Source: Hygrophila difformis (taxonomy: Eukaryota > Streptophyta > Magnoliopsida > Lamiales > Acanthaceae). From it: DNA of 64,000 nt. This document shows positions 33,086 to 45,736 of this stretch, in pieces; within the stretch, counting starts at the first letter, position 1; each line of letters opens with the position of its first letter. The translations under genes and the position numbers were made by a program. The notes under the pieces are model-generated. The model searched no databases. It saw only the letters and a program-made list of their open reading frames with translations, and was not told the origin of the DNA. The stretch lies in NCBI GenBank assembly GCA_030278955.1, contig JAOANR010000012.1:26963977-27027976 (forward strand), written 5' to 3'.

Positions 33086-33527
33086 CTAGCGCAAGAAAAA
33101 GATCTAGGTTACAACATAACGCTTCTAGGTTCTCTAAGGTATAGAAATGCAATATGCACATGCAGTCATGATTCCCCCTGATAAAAAAAATTTTATGCAT
33201 GCATTTATTTATCCATGGGTTTTAAAATAAATTTATTCCATGGATATATTAAAATAAGGATAAAAGGTTCGGGCCACTATATTGGGCCGAAAGAAATAAA
33301 TTATTTGGGCTTTAAATAAAAACAAGGCTATTGGGCCAAAATAATTTCTTGGGCTTCAAAAAAAAAATTTTTGGACTAAAAATTTGGGCTTTAAGTTCAA
33401 AATAATAATTGGGCTCTTTAAAATATATTACTAGTTTAGAAATAATAACTTTAAAATAATAATATTCAAAAATAATAGTCTAAAAATATTCCGGGCTCTT
33501 TAAAATAGTAGTTTTAAAATATTCTGG

Positions 33528-33539
33528 GCTCTGATACCA
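33528..33539 (-). other. Primer-binding site, initiator tRNA-Met type
   Basis: Minus strand TGGTATCAGAGC, the standard complement of the plant initiator tRNA-Met 3' end, three bases inside the LTR boundary. Confidence 0.92.
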
Positions 33540-33542
33540 CAT

Positions 33543-36500
33543 TGTAACACCCCGGTTTTGGTAACCCAGGCCGGGATGCCACCGCCACACCTCCCTAGCA
33601 AGACACGATTTCTCCGAGCTCACTAAAGAGATGCAAGGCTATGGTTTTTCAGAATTTAATACGTTCAAACAGCCCATTCATAAGTAATTTAAAAATACTA
33701 CATCAGAGTTGCAGCGAGAATATAAAGTACGCAGCGGAAGTAAAGTGTATGCAGCGGAATTTAAAATATAGGGCCGACATGGCCAAACCACGGGTTAAAC
33801 AGACCCGTTCATGCAAGTCACTTAAAATAAATAATTAAGTGTCCAAAATGATCCCCCAATGAGTGATCATGCTCCGTACTCTGTAACAGAAAAAAAATGA
33901 ACAACGGTTTTTATCAGTATTATAAAATACTGAGTAAGTCAATCCTTACATAGCAATAAAGGGGTTAGATTTTTAATAATTAAGATAAAACTTTTTGCCA
34001 TGCATAAAAACATTTTATAAAAAAAAATGTGATTATAATTGCATACTTTAAAGACACATTTAATTTCATAATTTAAAACTTAAGCATGGGCAATTATTTA
34101 AGACATGATTTAAAAACATGAATAATGCCGTAAGTAAGTAAATAAAAATTTGAGCTTTTAAAAATTCTCCCCGATACGCCTCCATCTCAACAATATTTAA
34201 TTTAGCCGGCAATCCGGCGGCCGTAGCCAATTTCATAAAATCTGAGCTTTTTAATATATTTCCCGTTACGCCATCATCTCAACAATATATATCATTTAGC
34301 CGGTGATCCGGCGGCCGCAGCCAATATCAATAGTATCATTTAGCCGGTGCTCCGGCGGCCTCAGCCAATTTCATAAGTATCATCTCATTTAGCCGGTATT
34401 CCGGCGGCCGCAGCCGATTCGCCATACCCAGTACCACTCCGTCGAGCCTCGAATATCCCATACGGATACACTCGAGAGGGTAGGCCGTTGGTCTCTTGTG
34501 ACCAAATACGCCATATCCAGTACCGCTCCGTCAAGCCTCGAGTAACCCATACGGATACACCCGAGAGGATAGGCCCAAAAATATAAGATGCCATTTTGGC
34601 AATCTTTCGCGCGTAATCATCATTGCCGTTTAGGCACAAAATGAATAATTAGGAGGGCACCCTGCAGAGCACTCACCCCCCAATGAAACCGATATCGTTT
34701 CAACTTTAGTGTAACGGGATTTCCAAAAATACAACTTTATCGTATCACAAGATTTCGATCGTTGTTTAGAGATTTCAAAATTTCACAAGTTTAAAACCGA
34801 TCGATGTCACAGTTTACGCCTTTTCAGTTTAAAAATCCATTTCTTAGGCGATTAATCTGAAATTTTCACAGTAGCTCAAATACATCCCAATGAACAACTT
34901 TCATGTTTTGAGTTTTTGGGAAAAATGATGGGAAGCATGTCAAAAATCAAGTTTTCTACACAAACAAAAAGCTGTCAGGATTCAGGTTTGACATCTGTCA
35001 AAGATTTGACTTTTTAACATGTCAAATGAACTCCAAAAATTCTGAAAATTTACAGGCACTTAAAAGACACCAAAATAAACAAGTTTTATTAGAGGCAAAT
35101 TATGCAAATTCATCACGGATTAAGTCAGATTAATCTACTAAGTTCGGTCTTAAAATCTGTCTCAGTTTCCGAAAGGTTCATGCACCACAGAACATGTTCG
35201 ACGCGGTTTGGGATAGCAAATCTTAATGAAAGTGCATGAAATTTTACAGAGGTATTCAAGACTCATAGATCTACAACTTTTGTTTAGATCATGAAGATTG
35301 GTTTGGACTAGAAATGATAGAAATAAGCTCATCAAGTTCGGTTATGAAATCTGTCAACTTTTGAAAAATTTTTAAAAACGCAGAATATGTCCGACTTGAT
35401 TTGGGGTATCAAAACTTGATGAAAATCTCTGAAATTTTTACACAATATAGCTTAAGATCTTAGGATCAAAATCTTAGTTTTGAGTTTTCAGGTTTGAACG
35501 CTCGAAGTGAGAGTTTTGGTCGGATTTCAGAAAATACGTAGATTGGGGTTTTTAGGTTTGATTTCAACGTTTCGTTTAAGATCCAATGTTTCGGATGTCT
35601 TTAAACCACCCATATTGATATGTAAGTTATTAACTTACAGTGAGTGAGTTCTTGAACGTTCTAGAGTTGATCGATTTGTCCAAAATCGCCACGAACGGAT
35701 CTACGCAACACGTTCTTCTTCTCCTTTGGCTACGAACGTGTTTTGCAAGTAAAGATCCGTAAGTTAGAAGGTTGATTATGATCTTAAAGCAATAAGTAAA
35801 CTTGATTTACACCTTACCAACAATCCAATGCCTGCAAATCCTTGATCTACACCCTACCTTGGTTGGATTTGGTTGCCGGAAACTCGTCGGAAAGTCGCCG
35901 GAAGTTCGTCGGAAGAGTGTTTGGCTTTTGGGAGAGTTTTTGGAGAGTTTGGGGTGAATGATTGATGAAAATGGCTGAGAATGGGGATGGGATTGATTAC
36001 ATAACATCCAAAAAGATGCCACACCCGTGATAGATCAAGATTCCCACCTTTGGGACCCAAAAAATGGCAAAAAGTCCCAAAAACACATAAATCCCGACTG
36101 CTACAGTAGCATGCTACAGTAGCGTGCTACAGTAGCATGCTACAGTAACTTTTTTTTTTTTTTTAATTTTTTTTTTTTTTATATATATATATTAAGATTC
36201 TTATCTTAAAAAAAATCATAATGTGGGAATTTTTGTGATCTTGTAAGTCATACATAGCTTCAAAAAGGAATATATTCTTTATTTGAAAATGACAAGATAT
36301 GATTAATATTCCACCCTACAATTTCAAATCATAGTCAAATTATTCCCAATTATATTATGGCATTCTAGAATAATTCATAAAAAAAATATGGGTAGAATGA
36401 TTAATCAAGGATATATAGAAAATAGATAATTCTCATTATAATTTAAACATGTAAATATATACATGTATATACATGTGTACATGTTTGGAAAGATTATTTC

Positions 36501-37047
36501 AAGACCAAGGTATATATGTGTATATGAACTTGTATATGGATTTAAAATATTCTATGAACCATATACTTATTACACTTGATATTGAAATCCATATATTTAT
36601 TTGAAAAGAGAAATATATATAATTTTTCAAAGTATGTTTTGTAGAAAATAATATACTAATCTTTAAGCACATATTTGAACATATAAATATATATAGATTT
36701 GATTAAAAATCTACTTAGTGAATTGGTCAAAATATATATATTCATACATATATATCGGGCAATTTCTATGGTATTACAATCTACCCTCCTTAAGAATCAA
36801 CTTCGTCCCCGAAGTTGCGCGACTTATTGACCGATTGATTGATTGTGGTTGTGTCATTGTGTTTTGTTGTTTGATATTATTCGACTGAACCCAGAATTGA
36901 AATTTCCAAGTTGCCTACGTACCCTGTGAAGGGATCAAGTCATTACGTAGTTCAAAACAATTAGAATTTGTTCATTTGGGATACAAAATATTCGGGTCGT
37001 TACAAAATATTATATTCGGGTCGTTACAAAATATTCGGGTCGTTACA
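33543..37047 (-). mobile_element. 5' LTR of the chromodomain-type element
   Basis: 3505 bases, near-identical to 24228-27731, with the same internal tandem repeats. It lies upstream of gag-pol in the reading direction. Confidence 0.93.
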
Positions 37048-37532
37048 TCTTGTGTCTCTATTTGTGCATCTTGGTCGCGGAACATGCCTTTGTCGCGGAA
37101 CATGCCATCGCGACAAAGGTCATCGCGCCAGGGGCTTGGCTGGTCTCCTCTTCATTTGGGGCCAGTTGGTCGCGGAACATGCCTTTGTCGCGGAACACTG
37201 CATCGCGCCAAGGGCTTCCGCGACAAAGGTCTTCCTGGGCCTGCTGGATTGGGCCAGATGGGCCGAAAATATTCTTTTTGTGGGCTTTTCTATCTTTTTC
37301 CCATCTTTTTGTTTCCTTTTCTTTTTCTCATGTTTTTGGATTTTTCTAACATAAATATGTAATAAAATTACATATTTATGTCTTTTTCATACCAGCTTAT
37401 TATTTTTACAATTATGCATAAATCAGTCCAATTCGACTGCTTTCTTACTTAATGTAAGACCGGAATGCGATCAAATGCCCGTTTAAGACACGGAAATGGA
37501 TTGAAAATAATGGTCATTTTTGGCCATTATCA
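37048..37532 (-). mobile_element. 5' LTR of the Athila-type element, outer segment
   Basis: Continues the LTR interrupted at 24227; matches 8954-9438 with few changes. It ends GGCCATTATCA at 37532. It contains the rest of the split second palindrome cluster (37071-37230). Confidence 0.9.
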
Positions 37533-39084
37533 GCACCCTAACTTATGTGTAAGATGAATGTAGGAAATTCAAACCCAGGTGGAAATAATATAAAATAAAT
37601 TATTTTTACTGTTAAAAAATTAAATATATATAGTTTTCTTTCATATCTAAAATGATGAGAGTAAGTGGAAAATAAATATCTCTTAACTATTCAAAATTAG
37701 AAAAAATTACTCCATCTGTCCCACTAATTATGTCTTACTTTACTTTTTGGTCCGTTCCACTACAATTGTCACATTTCCATTTTTAGAAAAACTTACTCTA
37801 TAAACATCAACTAAACCATCGCATCAACTAATTACTCCGCTTTATCTCGATAACCCATTATACCTAAAATACCGTGCCCAAAAGTTTTGGGACAGTATTA
37901 CGGAACTGATGAAGTATATTTTGCATTATTAAGGTTCTAAAAAAGATATTAGTTTTACTCCCTAATATGTTGTATATTTTGACTATTATCCCTAATGTTT
38001 TTAAAAAATATTATTTATACTTTTTGATTATCTTTTCATCATTTAAAACCTATATTTTATTACGTAATGTATTTTAAATTTTTATTGTGATTATTTTTTA
38101 TGGACTAATCCATAATTTTATAAAATAAATTTTAATTATTATAATTACGTTTTGATTATCTGTTAATTTTTTAATATTATTTTTGTCCATAATATTTTAT
38201 TCTATTTTTTCTTTTTGATGATTATGAAAAAAATTTGGTAGTTAATATTTTTATTTAATTTAATTAAATTTTATAATTTTTTAATTCATTATTATTATAA
38301 GCCTTAAAATCGAATTTATACTCCGATACCAAGTCTTTTAGGGGTATACTTGTTATATTCTTTTACAGTACAAATTATTTATAAAAAAAATATATAACAA
38401 TTTACTCCAAATTTCATATACATTTTTATTTTATACTGAAACAGATGAGGATTACTGGATTAAGGATATTATGTTTAATAATTAAATTATGATGTGTTTT
38501 AGTCTTTCTTTTCCTTTTCTTTCTTTTCTTCTTTAAAAAAAGAAAAAAAAAATATAGAATATGTTTAGAATGGTAAAAATTTTTTTAGGTTATTAGTCAT
38601 TTTACATTAATCAATATTTTTAGAGTCAATTTAATGTTTACATCATACTTTCAATGAAATATTTTTATTTAAATATAATTATTATATTCTTATATTGATA
38701 TATGATTATATATTTTTTAGACATAAATTTGTAACCTAATTAAATTTATTTAATAATATTATAATATTAATAATTTTTAAAATATTATGTATACAACCAA
38801 ATAATTTATATATATATATTTGTAATCAATTATATCTTTTTAAAATATATATGAAGATTTTCTCAAGATTTTTTATATTAATAGATAGATTTATTTTCCA
38901 AATATATATATTGATGATGTGTCCGATGATGTCTAATTAATCAGCAAATTATGTGTAAACTTAAGAACTGTTGATCTATAAATAACCATATAATGACTGA
39001 TTAACCCTTTAAAATTAAGAAAGATGAATTAAATTTAATAAAAATAAGAGTCTGCACAGGCCAAAAAGTATTCATGATTTATTA
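37533..39084. other. AT-rich intergenic DNA
   Basis: No gene visible. It holds a Stowaway-like MITE (37710-37914) and otherwise very AT-rich sequence. This is the right flank of the Athila element. Confidence 0.6.
37710..37914. mobile_element. Stowaway-like MITE
   Basis: About 205 bases between TA dinucleotides. The ends CTCCATCTGTCCCA and (inverted) CTTCATCAGTTCCG resemble the CTCCCTCCGT-type ends of plant Stowaway elements. The inverted ends are imperfect. Confidence 0.55.
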
Positions 39085-39212
39085 TATAGATAGATAGTTA
39101 AATCTTGGGTTTGAATTAAGTTGTTTCATTTGTGTGATTTGATTGAGTTTTTTCCTGCATATGTTGTTCGATGAGTTGGAGCAACAAACGGCCTAGCCGT
39201 TCGCACTTAAAA
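39085..39212. repeat. Dispersed direct repeat, copy 1
   Basis: About 125 bases, including GGAGCAACAAACGGCCTAGC, nearly identical to 47090-47217. The pair brackets the two Helitron-like ends. Confidence 0.8.
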
Positions 39213-39281
39213 TTAAGAATGATTAATTAAAATTAATAAGGGCAATAAAGTCTGCACATGCTAAAAAATATTTAGAATTTA

Positions 39282-39310
39282 CTAGCACATCCGCCCGAAC
39301 AATGTGCGGG
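39282..39310 (-). mobile_element. Helitron-like 3' end (1)
   Basis: On the minus strand a hairpin (CCCGCACATTGTTCGGGCGG) is followed by a short spacer and CTAG, then T. This fits the Helitron 3' end (hairpin ~10 bases before CTRR, insertion next to T). The 5' TC end is not located; the element would extend to the right. Confidence 0.4.
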
Positions 39311-39998
39311 AAGTAAAATTTATATTATTTTAGAAAAATAGGGTAATAATTTAAACATTCAAATATTTTATTTTCTAAACTTAATTTGGTCATGTCCATT
39401 TCCGACCACATATTATTAAGAAAAAAGGTGAGAAAAACAATGATAAAAAAGAGAGACCGTGCCATAAGAATGTAAAGTAAAATTTCCCGGAAGTGAATAT
39501 GGTGTTGTTGACTGTCCCTGCAGAATGGTTGTAGGAGCTTTTATGTGATGCGCGCGACGATTTATGTGATGTTTAGATAATGGGTTATGGATTGCATAAT
39601 TATATCATGATTAAGTAATGGAAAACAATAATGCTCTCAAACATCACAAAAGTTATACTTCTCATTACGCCTGCACATGCAGACAGAATATTGTCCGCAC
39701 GCTAACTATATTGAAATATCCCTACCAAAATGTTCATAAAATAAAAGACTGTATGATAATTATTCACCATAATTTACATGAGATAAACAAATTGTTAGAG
39801 CACACTTTACATTATATAGGATGAATGTATTTCACCTTAAAAATTCAACATAAAATTTATGATATACAAGCCAATATATTTTTCTAATTTTGTTCTTTAA
39901 TTAATTTAGACAATAATTAATTTAGTTTTACATTACTTAAATAAAATTAACAAATCTTTATCTTCTATAAATGAATAAAACTAAATTTATAATACTAA

Positions 39999-40523
39999 GG
40001 GGGTATATTCAATCTGGACTCTATAGGATTTTTAAAGACTTTTAAAGTTGGGGTATATTTAGATTTTAAAGAGTCTTTTAAAATTTTGAGGTATTCAATT
40101 CAGATTTTAAAAAATCTTTAAAAATCTAGGTGTATTCAATACAGATTTTAAAAAAACTTAAAAAATTTTGAGGTATTCAACAGTCCATAGATTTTAAATC
40201 TTTGTAGATTTTAATGGATTCTTTTAAAAAATATAACTAAACAAAATCTATCCAAACAATCCAAGATTTCTAAATACGGATAGTAATGGGTATCCACTCC
40301 CTGTGGCCATGTTCGCTGATGACTCCCAAGAGCTCTTATCGACGGAGTCGTTTGGCATCTCAATGTCGACAAAATATAGATTAAAAAAAATGGAGAAGAA
40401 TAAATGTATAAATGAGAAAATGTAGAGTCTACACAAAATCAATCAATTTTACGTGGAGTTTATGTATTTTCCAAATCCACCAACTTTTTTAAATCCATAA
40501 AGGTCTAAATTGAATACACCCCC
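39999..40523. mobile_element. Tourist-like (PIF/Harbinger) MITE
   Basis: 525 bases bounded by GGGGGTATATTCAAT and its inverted counterpart ATTGAATACACCCCC, flanked by TAA on both sides (39996-39998 and 40524-40526). The 3-base TAA duplication is the PIF/Harbinger signature. No transposase. Confidence 0.8.
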
Positions 40524-40560
40524 TAAATCTTCAAAAACATTATTTTGAATGCCTAATTTA

Positions 40561-41093
40561 TAGGGATGAAATCGGTACGGATACGGTCGGATAGTGTCGG
40601 ATACTGATATTATCCATATAATTATTTCAAATTCGGATCGAATACGGATGGGCCGGATACGAAAAGGGTTTCGAATATTTCGGGTTACGGCTATGGTATT
40701 GATACAGGACGAATATATAATGGATACGGATTCAATTTGATACAAATTATTGGATAATTTTTTATAATCTTTTTTTTAAATTTTGATAAATTTAATTAAA
40801 ATTACCTGATAATTTGGTATTTTTTTAATTATTGATAATTTTTAGTTAATAAATAATAATATATTAATATATTTGGATATCCATATTTAAAATCCGGATA
40901 ATATCCTATCAATTTTCGGATACGGTCGGATATTTTCGATTACGAATACGAATGCGAATATTAAAATACGGATTCGGATTCAGATACGAATATTGAAATA
41001 TTTGGCCGGGTAGTGGGATGCAGATTCGGATTCGAATATAACCGGATACGGCATCAGATCGGTCGGATATTTACCCTACCGCTTTCACCCCTA
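40561..41093. mobile_element. hAT-like MITE
   Basis: 533 bases, ends TAGGGATGAAATCGGT and inverted TAGGGGTGAAAGCGGT, flanked by a perfect 8-base duplication CTAATTTA (40553-40560 and 41094-41101). The inside is rich in GGATACGG/CGGATATT motifs. It starts 37 bases after the preceding MITE ends. Confidence 0.88.
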
Positions 41094-41101
41094 CTAATTT
41101 A

Positions 41102-43031
41102 AGAAAAGCGAAATAAATCTTTTGAAATGAAGGAATACGAAAAAAATCTATATGTTCTATAAATAAATAAAACAAATATATCTATATCTTCTGTAGTCTA
41201 ATTTAATAATATAATAATAGAGTAATACATTCGATTTATACGTAATAATTAATACTGTACTAATCAAAAGTGCACATAAAAATTTATGGGAGGGAGTGTA
41301 TATTAACATTTTATAAATAAATAAAATCAATTAATCTTTATCCTCTATAAATAAATAAAATAAAATTTTCTAATACTAAATTTTCGAAAACACCATTTGC
41401 CTAATTAAAAAAAGCCAATTAAATCTTTTGAAATCAAGGTATAAGAAAATTCTAAATCTTGTATAAATAAATAAAACTCATAGATAGTATATCCTAATTC
41501 CATACTATAATAAATCGTCAAAAATATTATATAAATAGATTATTAAGTTCGACTTGATTAGTAATAATTATACTTTGTCACATAAAAAAATACTCACGAA
41601 ATACATATAATGTTGAATGAAAGATAATTAACTAAAATTATTAATTATAATATAAATAAAGTAAAATCATTTTGTACACAAAATCTATTAATTAAATGGT
41701 ATAAATCATTTTGAATCAATTAGTGATTGTGAAATAATTAAGTATTCTCTATATGTATTGACAGTAAAATATATAGAAAGGCTAAAGCATAAAAGTAAAT
41801 CATACAAATATATATAATTGACAGAAACTATATACAGAATACATTTAAAAAAAAATGAAGATACATAAAGAAAATATAATTTTTTAACTCATCACAACCA
41901 AACATTACATCAGAAATTTTTTTTTAACGTTAGGCATAATATTTTCGAACCTAATTTTTTCCTCTAATCAAGCCACATAACGTATAGAATCACAGAAAAA
42001 TACATCATAAATTGTATTAAAAAAATTCTGAATTTGAATAACAATGTATGTGATTGTAGAAAATCCACTGTCATGTTAAGAGAATCTCAAAGCCATCTTC
42101 ATCCCAGTTCACATTTTTCTTGTCCCCCGAATGTAGATTATAAAAGCATTCGATCACATCCTTGCCAAGTTCTCTTTCTGGGAAGAAAATTGATGTACAT
42201 GACTTTAATCCACTCTACCATTCAATATTATCAATGAATATCCCTGCAATTATAAAGGAAAAAAAAAATCAATATAAATAAAAGAGACAATATTCAAATT
42301 TTTCTTCTTCCCTGAACTGTCCCATGACTTCTTATATGAAGAGAATCTTTGATAAACGCATATGTGCTGTATGGAAGATATACTTTTCCTTAAAAATTGG
42401 TGAAAGAAACTTGTTAAATGATTAAAACCATCTATAAAACATAAAGTATAATAAGATGATATAAAAAATATAGGGAAAAAAATCTAAAATACAAATAGAA
42501 AAAAAGTATTCATAAGACATGCTACAATCATGTACATACCGATTCACATGAGTCAATCGCATACACGCTACAAAAACCAAAAGATGAATAAACATTATAT
42601 TAGAGAAAAATGACTAAAAATTATCTAAAGCAATAAAAAAAACTGAAAAATATGAGATTTGGAATAGAGATGAATGAAACGAATAGAATAATCGGATGTA
42701 TTTATAGTTAATTCAAATAGGTGTATTTAATGGAATTAGTTTAAAATTTTATGAGTATTATAGATTATAGATTTAGGGAGTATATTATAGATTATAGATG
42801 TAGGGAGTATATATGATATGATTGAGTTTGTTGAAATTAAATATTAGATTATAGTATATATTATGGATTTAGGGAATATATATAATTGAGTTAGTTGAAT
42901 TAGATTATATATATATATATATATATATATTAGATTTAGTGAGTATATATGATTGTTGAAATTGGAGAAAATAGTCGGATGAGATGTTGAAAAAGGGGGG
43001 TGGGGAAGTGGGGGGAAATTAGACTATATTA

Positions 43032-43075
<44 letters not shown>
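41102..43075. other. AT-rich DNA with (TA)n tracts; one exon-like fragment
   Basis: Mostly AT-rich with no gene. (TA)n tracts are at about 42907-42930 and 43037-43075. On the minus strand at about 42080-42170 an acceptor-like TTCTTCCCAG is followed by a short open stretch (ELGKDVIECFYNLH ... WDEDGFEILLT, then stop) that looks like a last exon. I do not recognise it. Confidence 0.45.
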
Positions 43076-43076
<1 letters not shown>

Positions 43077-43160
43077 TAGAACTCGTATAACGCGCGCAAC
43101 GCCGCGCGGGACCATGTGTGTATTTTAATTGTAAAATTATATTAAAAGACGTGGGTGTCG

Positions 43161-43236
43161 AGTGCCAACTACATTACAAAATATCTTAAAGGTACCGGTC
43201 GCCAACTACATTACAAAATATCTTAAAGGTACCGGT
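43161..43236. repeat. Tandem duplication, 39-base unit
   Basis: Two copies of GCCAACTACATTACAAAATA...GGTACCGGTCG in direct tandem. Confidence 0.9.
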
Positions 43237-43263
43237 CGTAATGATTCTAATGTTACCACTTAC

Positions 43264-43380
43264 CACTGCTCCATTGAGTTCATGAGTACCTCGTTGGAAT
43301 TTTTTTCTTGCATCTTCCAGGGCCTCAATCTGCTGTCCACCACAGCAATAATCAGGTGAAGCAATCATTACAGTGTCCAT
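43264..43380 (-). pseudogene. Exon-like fragment, unrecognised
   Basis: Open stretch ASPDYCCGGQQIEALEDARK followed by KFQRGTHELNG, ending at a good donor (GTG|GTAAGTGG). A second exon-like piece lies at ~43500-43640 after an acceptor CTTTACAG (ELPSAGMTFKYSFLLPNNMT...), and a third at 44597-44755 (ATG at 44755, ...AVEPAGAADFSSTIFQ, donor CAG|GTAAGC). I cannot assign families, and whether they belong together is unknown. Confidence 0.35.
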
Positions 43381-45059
43381 GATTAACGTAGATCAATTAT
43401 GATGTCAATTAAATAGGTAAGCAATGAATCTCTGAAATTCAACCAACACACAAGCATGCACACCTGTCAGCACGGAAGTATAACTTCATATAACCAACTT
43501 GGTACAACTCTGGAAGGATATAGTACCAAATTGCTTCAGAATGGTGACCGACATGCTTAGGGGATCTTCACTAGTCATATTGTTTGGAAGTAGGAAGCTA
43601 TATTTGAAAGTCATCCCAGCAGATGGTAACTCCTGTAAAGTCTCATTGTTATAGATAAATTGAATTACAAAATTGGCATGTACCTTCTTGTGAACTATTG
43701 ATGAGCCACGGAGGTGGGGTACCCAAACCTTGCAATTCTGACTTCTTCTAGAACCCTACAGCATCGAAGCTGCTCAGGTCTTTCTCTAACACCCCTGGAA
43801 CCTGTTTTCTATTTGGTCTTATACAACAAATGAAATGTGGATTTGTGCTTTCAAGGTGCTGCATTAATTTAAATAGTTGCCGCTGCAATCAAAGTACAAA
43901 TTTTTTATAAAACATGCGAGATAGATAAACTTTTCTTCTTAATAACAATGTGAAATAGGTAAAAAGTATAGCATCGCCAGCTAGAATTCAGAGGCAGCAC
44001 TGCGCATCCCTAACTGCCTCGATATATTTTTCTGGATTCTGGGAGAAAGCATAAGTTTGTTGCAACCAAACTCGAAGTGCATCTACCATCATTTTCAAAC
44101 AAATGGAAAACATTTACAACAAATTTTGAAACTAATTTTAAAAACTAAACCACCAATCGTGCTTTTTAGCAAAAACACTAATTCACAACAGCTCTAATTT
44201 CGACCACAAGTCAAAAGAATTTCCTTTTGAAGTACCATGGTTCAATACAGAAAATGCCTATATTTGTTTTCAGAAAAGGAAACTAATTTTGATCAAAAGA
44301 ATTCCCTTTAATTCTTTTGATTAAAAGAGAACTAATTTTGATATGTTATATTGGCTGGTTTGAGCTGTTTATTTTTACTTTAATTATTTAAAAAAAGTAA
44401 TTGTCTTAGTTTAATTTTTAAATACTTAAGGATTTCCATTTATTAGAAAATAAAGGAACTGATAAGGTCAGTAGGGCAACATAGTAATCTAAAAATGTCT
44501 AATATAGCAACAACAGGAAATTTTTAATTTGAAATTCAGGTCAGGCGCTAAGAGAACCTTGGCTGAAAATGGGGAAGACCGAATAAGTGTGCTTACCTGG
44601 AAAATAGTGGAGGAAAAATCTGCAGCACCAGCAGGTTCAACAGCCCAAAAGGGCGCTACCAAACAACAACTGAGGTGTGCGACGGGTGAAACAGGGGAGT
44701 GAATACACGACGAAGAAATGAACAAGTTCAGTGTTCTGGAGATGGAGACTTTCATTTTTTTCAAAGAAAATGAGTCCACTAAAGAACTTAATAGATGTGT
44801 AAATTGTTAGGCAAGATTCTAACGAAAGAGCTATTTCAAAATTGAAAATTTTAAGTGATCAATAGCATCACCTTTGCTGCAGATACAGCTGTCTGGCCCA
44901 AATGTAACTGAAAATCAAGATTGATGTTTGGCAGGTGCACAATATTTATCAGAGTCAAAAATAAAGCAAGTAAAAAGAAAAAACATGAAGTAGAGTGGAA
45001 CATGGGTTAAAAATGGAAATTACAGCAGAATCTTCTTCAATAATGACTTCATTAGGAAC

Positions 45060-45736
45060 CTTGATGAGATGCTGAGAAACGTGTTTGCATGACTGGCATT
45101 GCAACCTCAGTACAATGTTCTTGGTAGTTTTGGCCTGATGAAGAGAGACAAGATACAAACTTTTACTCCTTACAATTACACGGTCACACAACAAAGACAA
45201 GCATTTTGTGAGGTATATCTAAGCATTTAGATGGATTTTAATGATCAACAGGAATTTGGAAATCAGTGAAAAACTATAATTCCAATTGCATAAAACCAAT
45301 CAAGTAGTATAAAAATTCCATCAGAGTACCTAGCAGGCTAGCATTTTTCACCAGTATAGATTTCTAGATTATTCAGTAGCATTTTCTAATAGTTTCATCA
45401 AAGTACCTAGTAGGCTAGTATTTTCAACAGTATAGATTTCTAGATTATTCTAGCATTTTTCACCAGTATAACCACCAAATGTACTATTGTAATGGCAATT
45501 CAAGTTTCTTCCACAGCTTAAGCGCAGACAACGTGGTAAAAAGATTTTCACCTTCTTATGGAAGACGGGCTTCATCCGTCTACCAGAACCAGACTGCTTG
45601 CGATCATAACCCGCTTCCCCTGAGGAGCGAAGCTATCTTTCCCATTCTTGTACCTGTACTGGGTAACCTTATGCAACGTGTGCTTTTTGTAGTCCTCAAA
45701 TTTGCAGTACATCTTCTTCGTCTTTGGAACGTTCAC
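45060..45736 (-). pseudogene. RPL36A: Ribosomal protein eL42 (L36a/L44) pseudogene
   Basis: Exon 45736-45552 (acceptor TTTGCAG, donor AAG|GTGAAA) begins [12 protein letters not shown] and continues [11 protein letters not shown] ... [11 protein letters not shown]. Exon 45134-45060 (acceptor CATCAG, donor AAG|GTTCCT) encodes [20 protein letters not shown]. These are the middle exons of eL42, a large-subunit ribosomal protein, with the usual plant intron positions (intron directly after the start ATG). After GKR the first exon loses a base: the family sequence continues only in another frame, so the reading frame is broken. The ATG exon and the last exon are not found. Several conserved residues also differ. 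It is a pseudogene or captured fragment. Confidence 0.85.
45305..45470. repeat. Imperfect tandem duplication, ~85-base unit
   Basis: Two copies of a unit with 'atcaaagtacctagtaggctag...cagtatagatttctagattatt', inside the eL42 region upstream of exon 2. Confidence 0.8.

Larger units (their letters stand above)
24228..37047 (-). mobile_element. Chromodomain-type Ty3/gypsy element (Tekay/Del-like), nested in the Athila LTR
   Basis: 12.8 kb, bounded by TGTAACACCCCGG and GGGTCGTTACA. It has two near-identical LTRs, an iMet-type primer site, a purine tract, an intact gag-pol and a small extra ORF. It interrupts the Athila LTR: the uninterrupted left copy reads GGGTCTTGTGTC across the site. The left flank ends GGGTC and the right flank begins TC-TTGTG, so the expected 5-bp duplication GGGTC is complete on the left but only TC on the right. 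Confidence 0.92.
5248..37532 (-). mobile_element. Athila-type Ty3/gypsy retrotransposon, whole element
   Basis: Order read on the minus strand: 5' LTR (37532-37048, interrupted, 24227-20014), primer site complementary to tRNA-Asp (20013-19996), gag with the start of protease, pol (protease end, RT, RNase H, integrase), a 4.4-kb 3' region with an F-box-like ORF, purine-rich tract, and 3' LTR (9438-5748 and into the gap). Without the inserted element it is about 20 kb. The two LTRs differ by only about ten changes that I noticed over the ~3.7 kb they share, so the insertion is recent. The outer target-site duplication cannot be checked because the left junction is in the gap. Confidence 0.85.
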
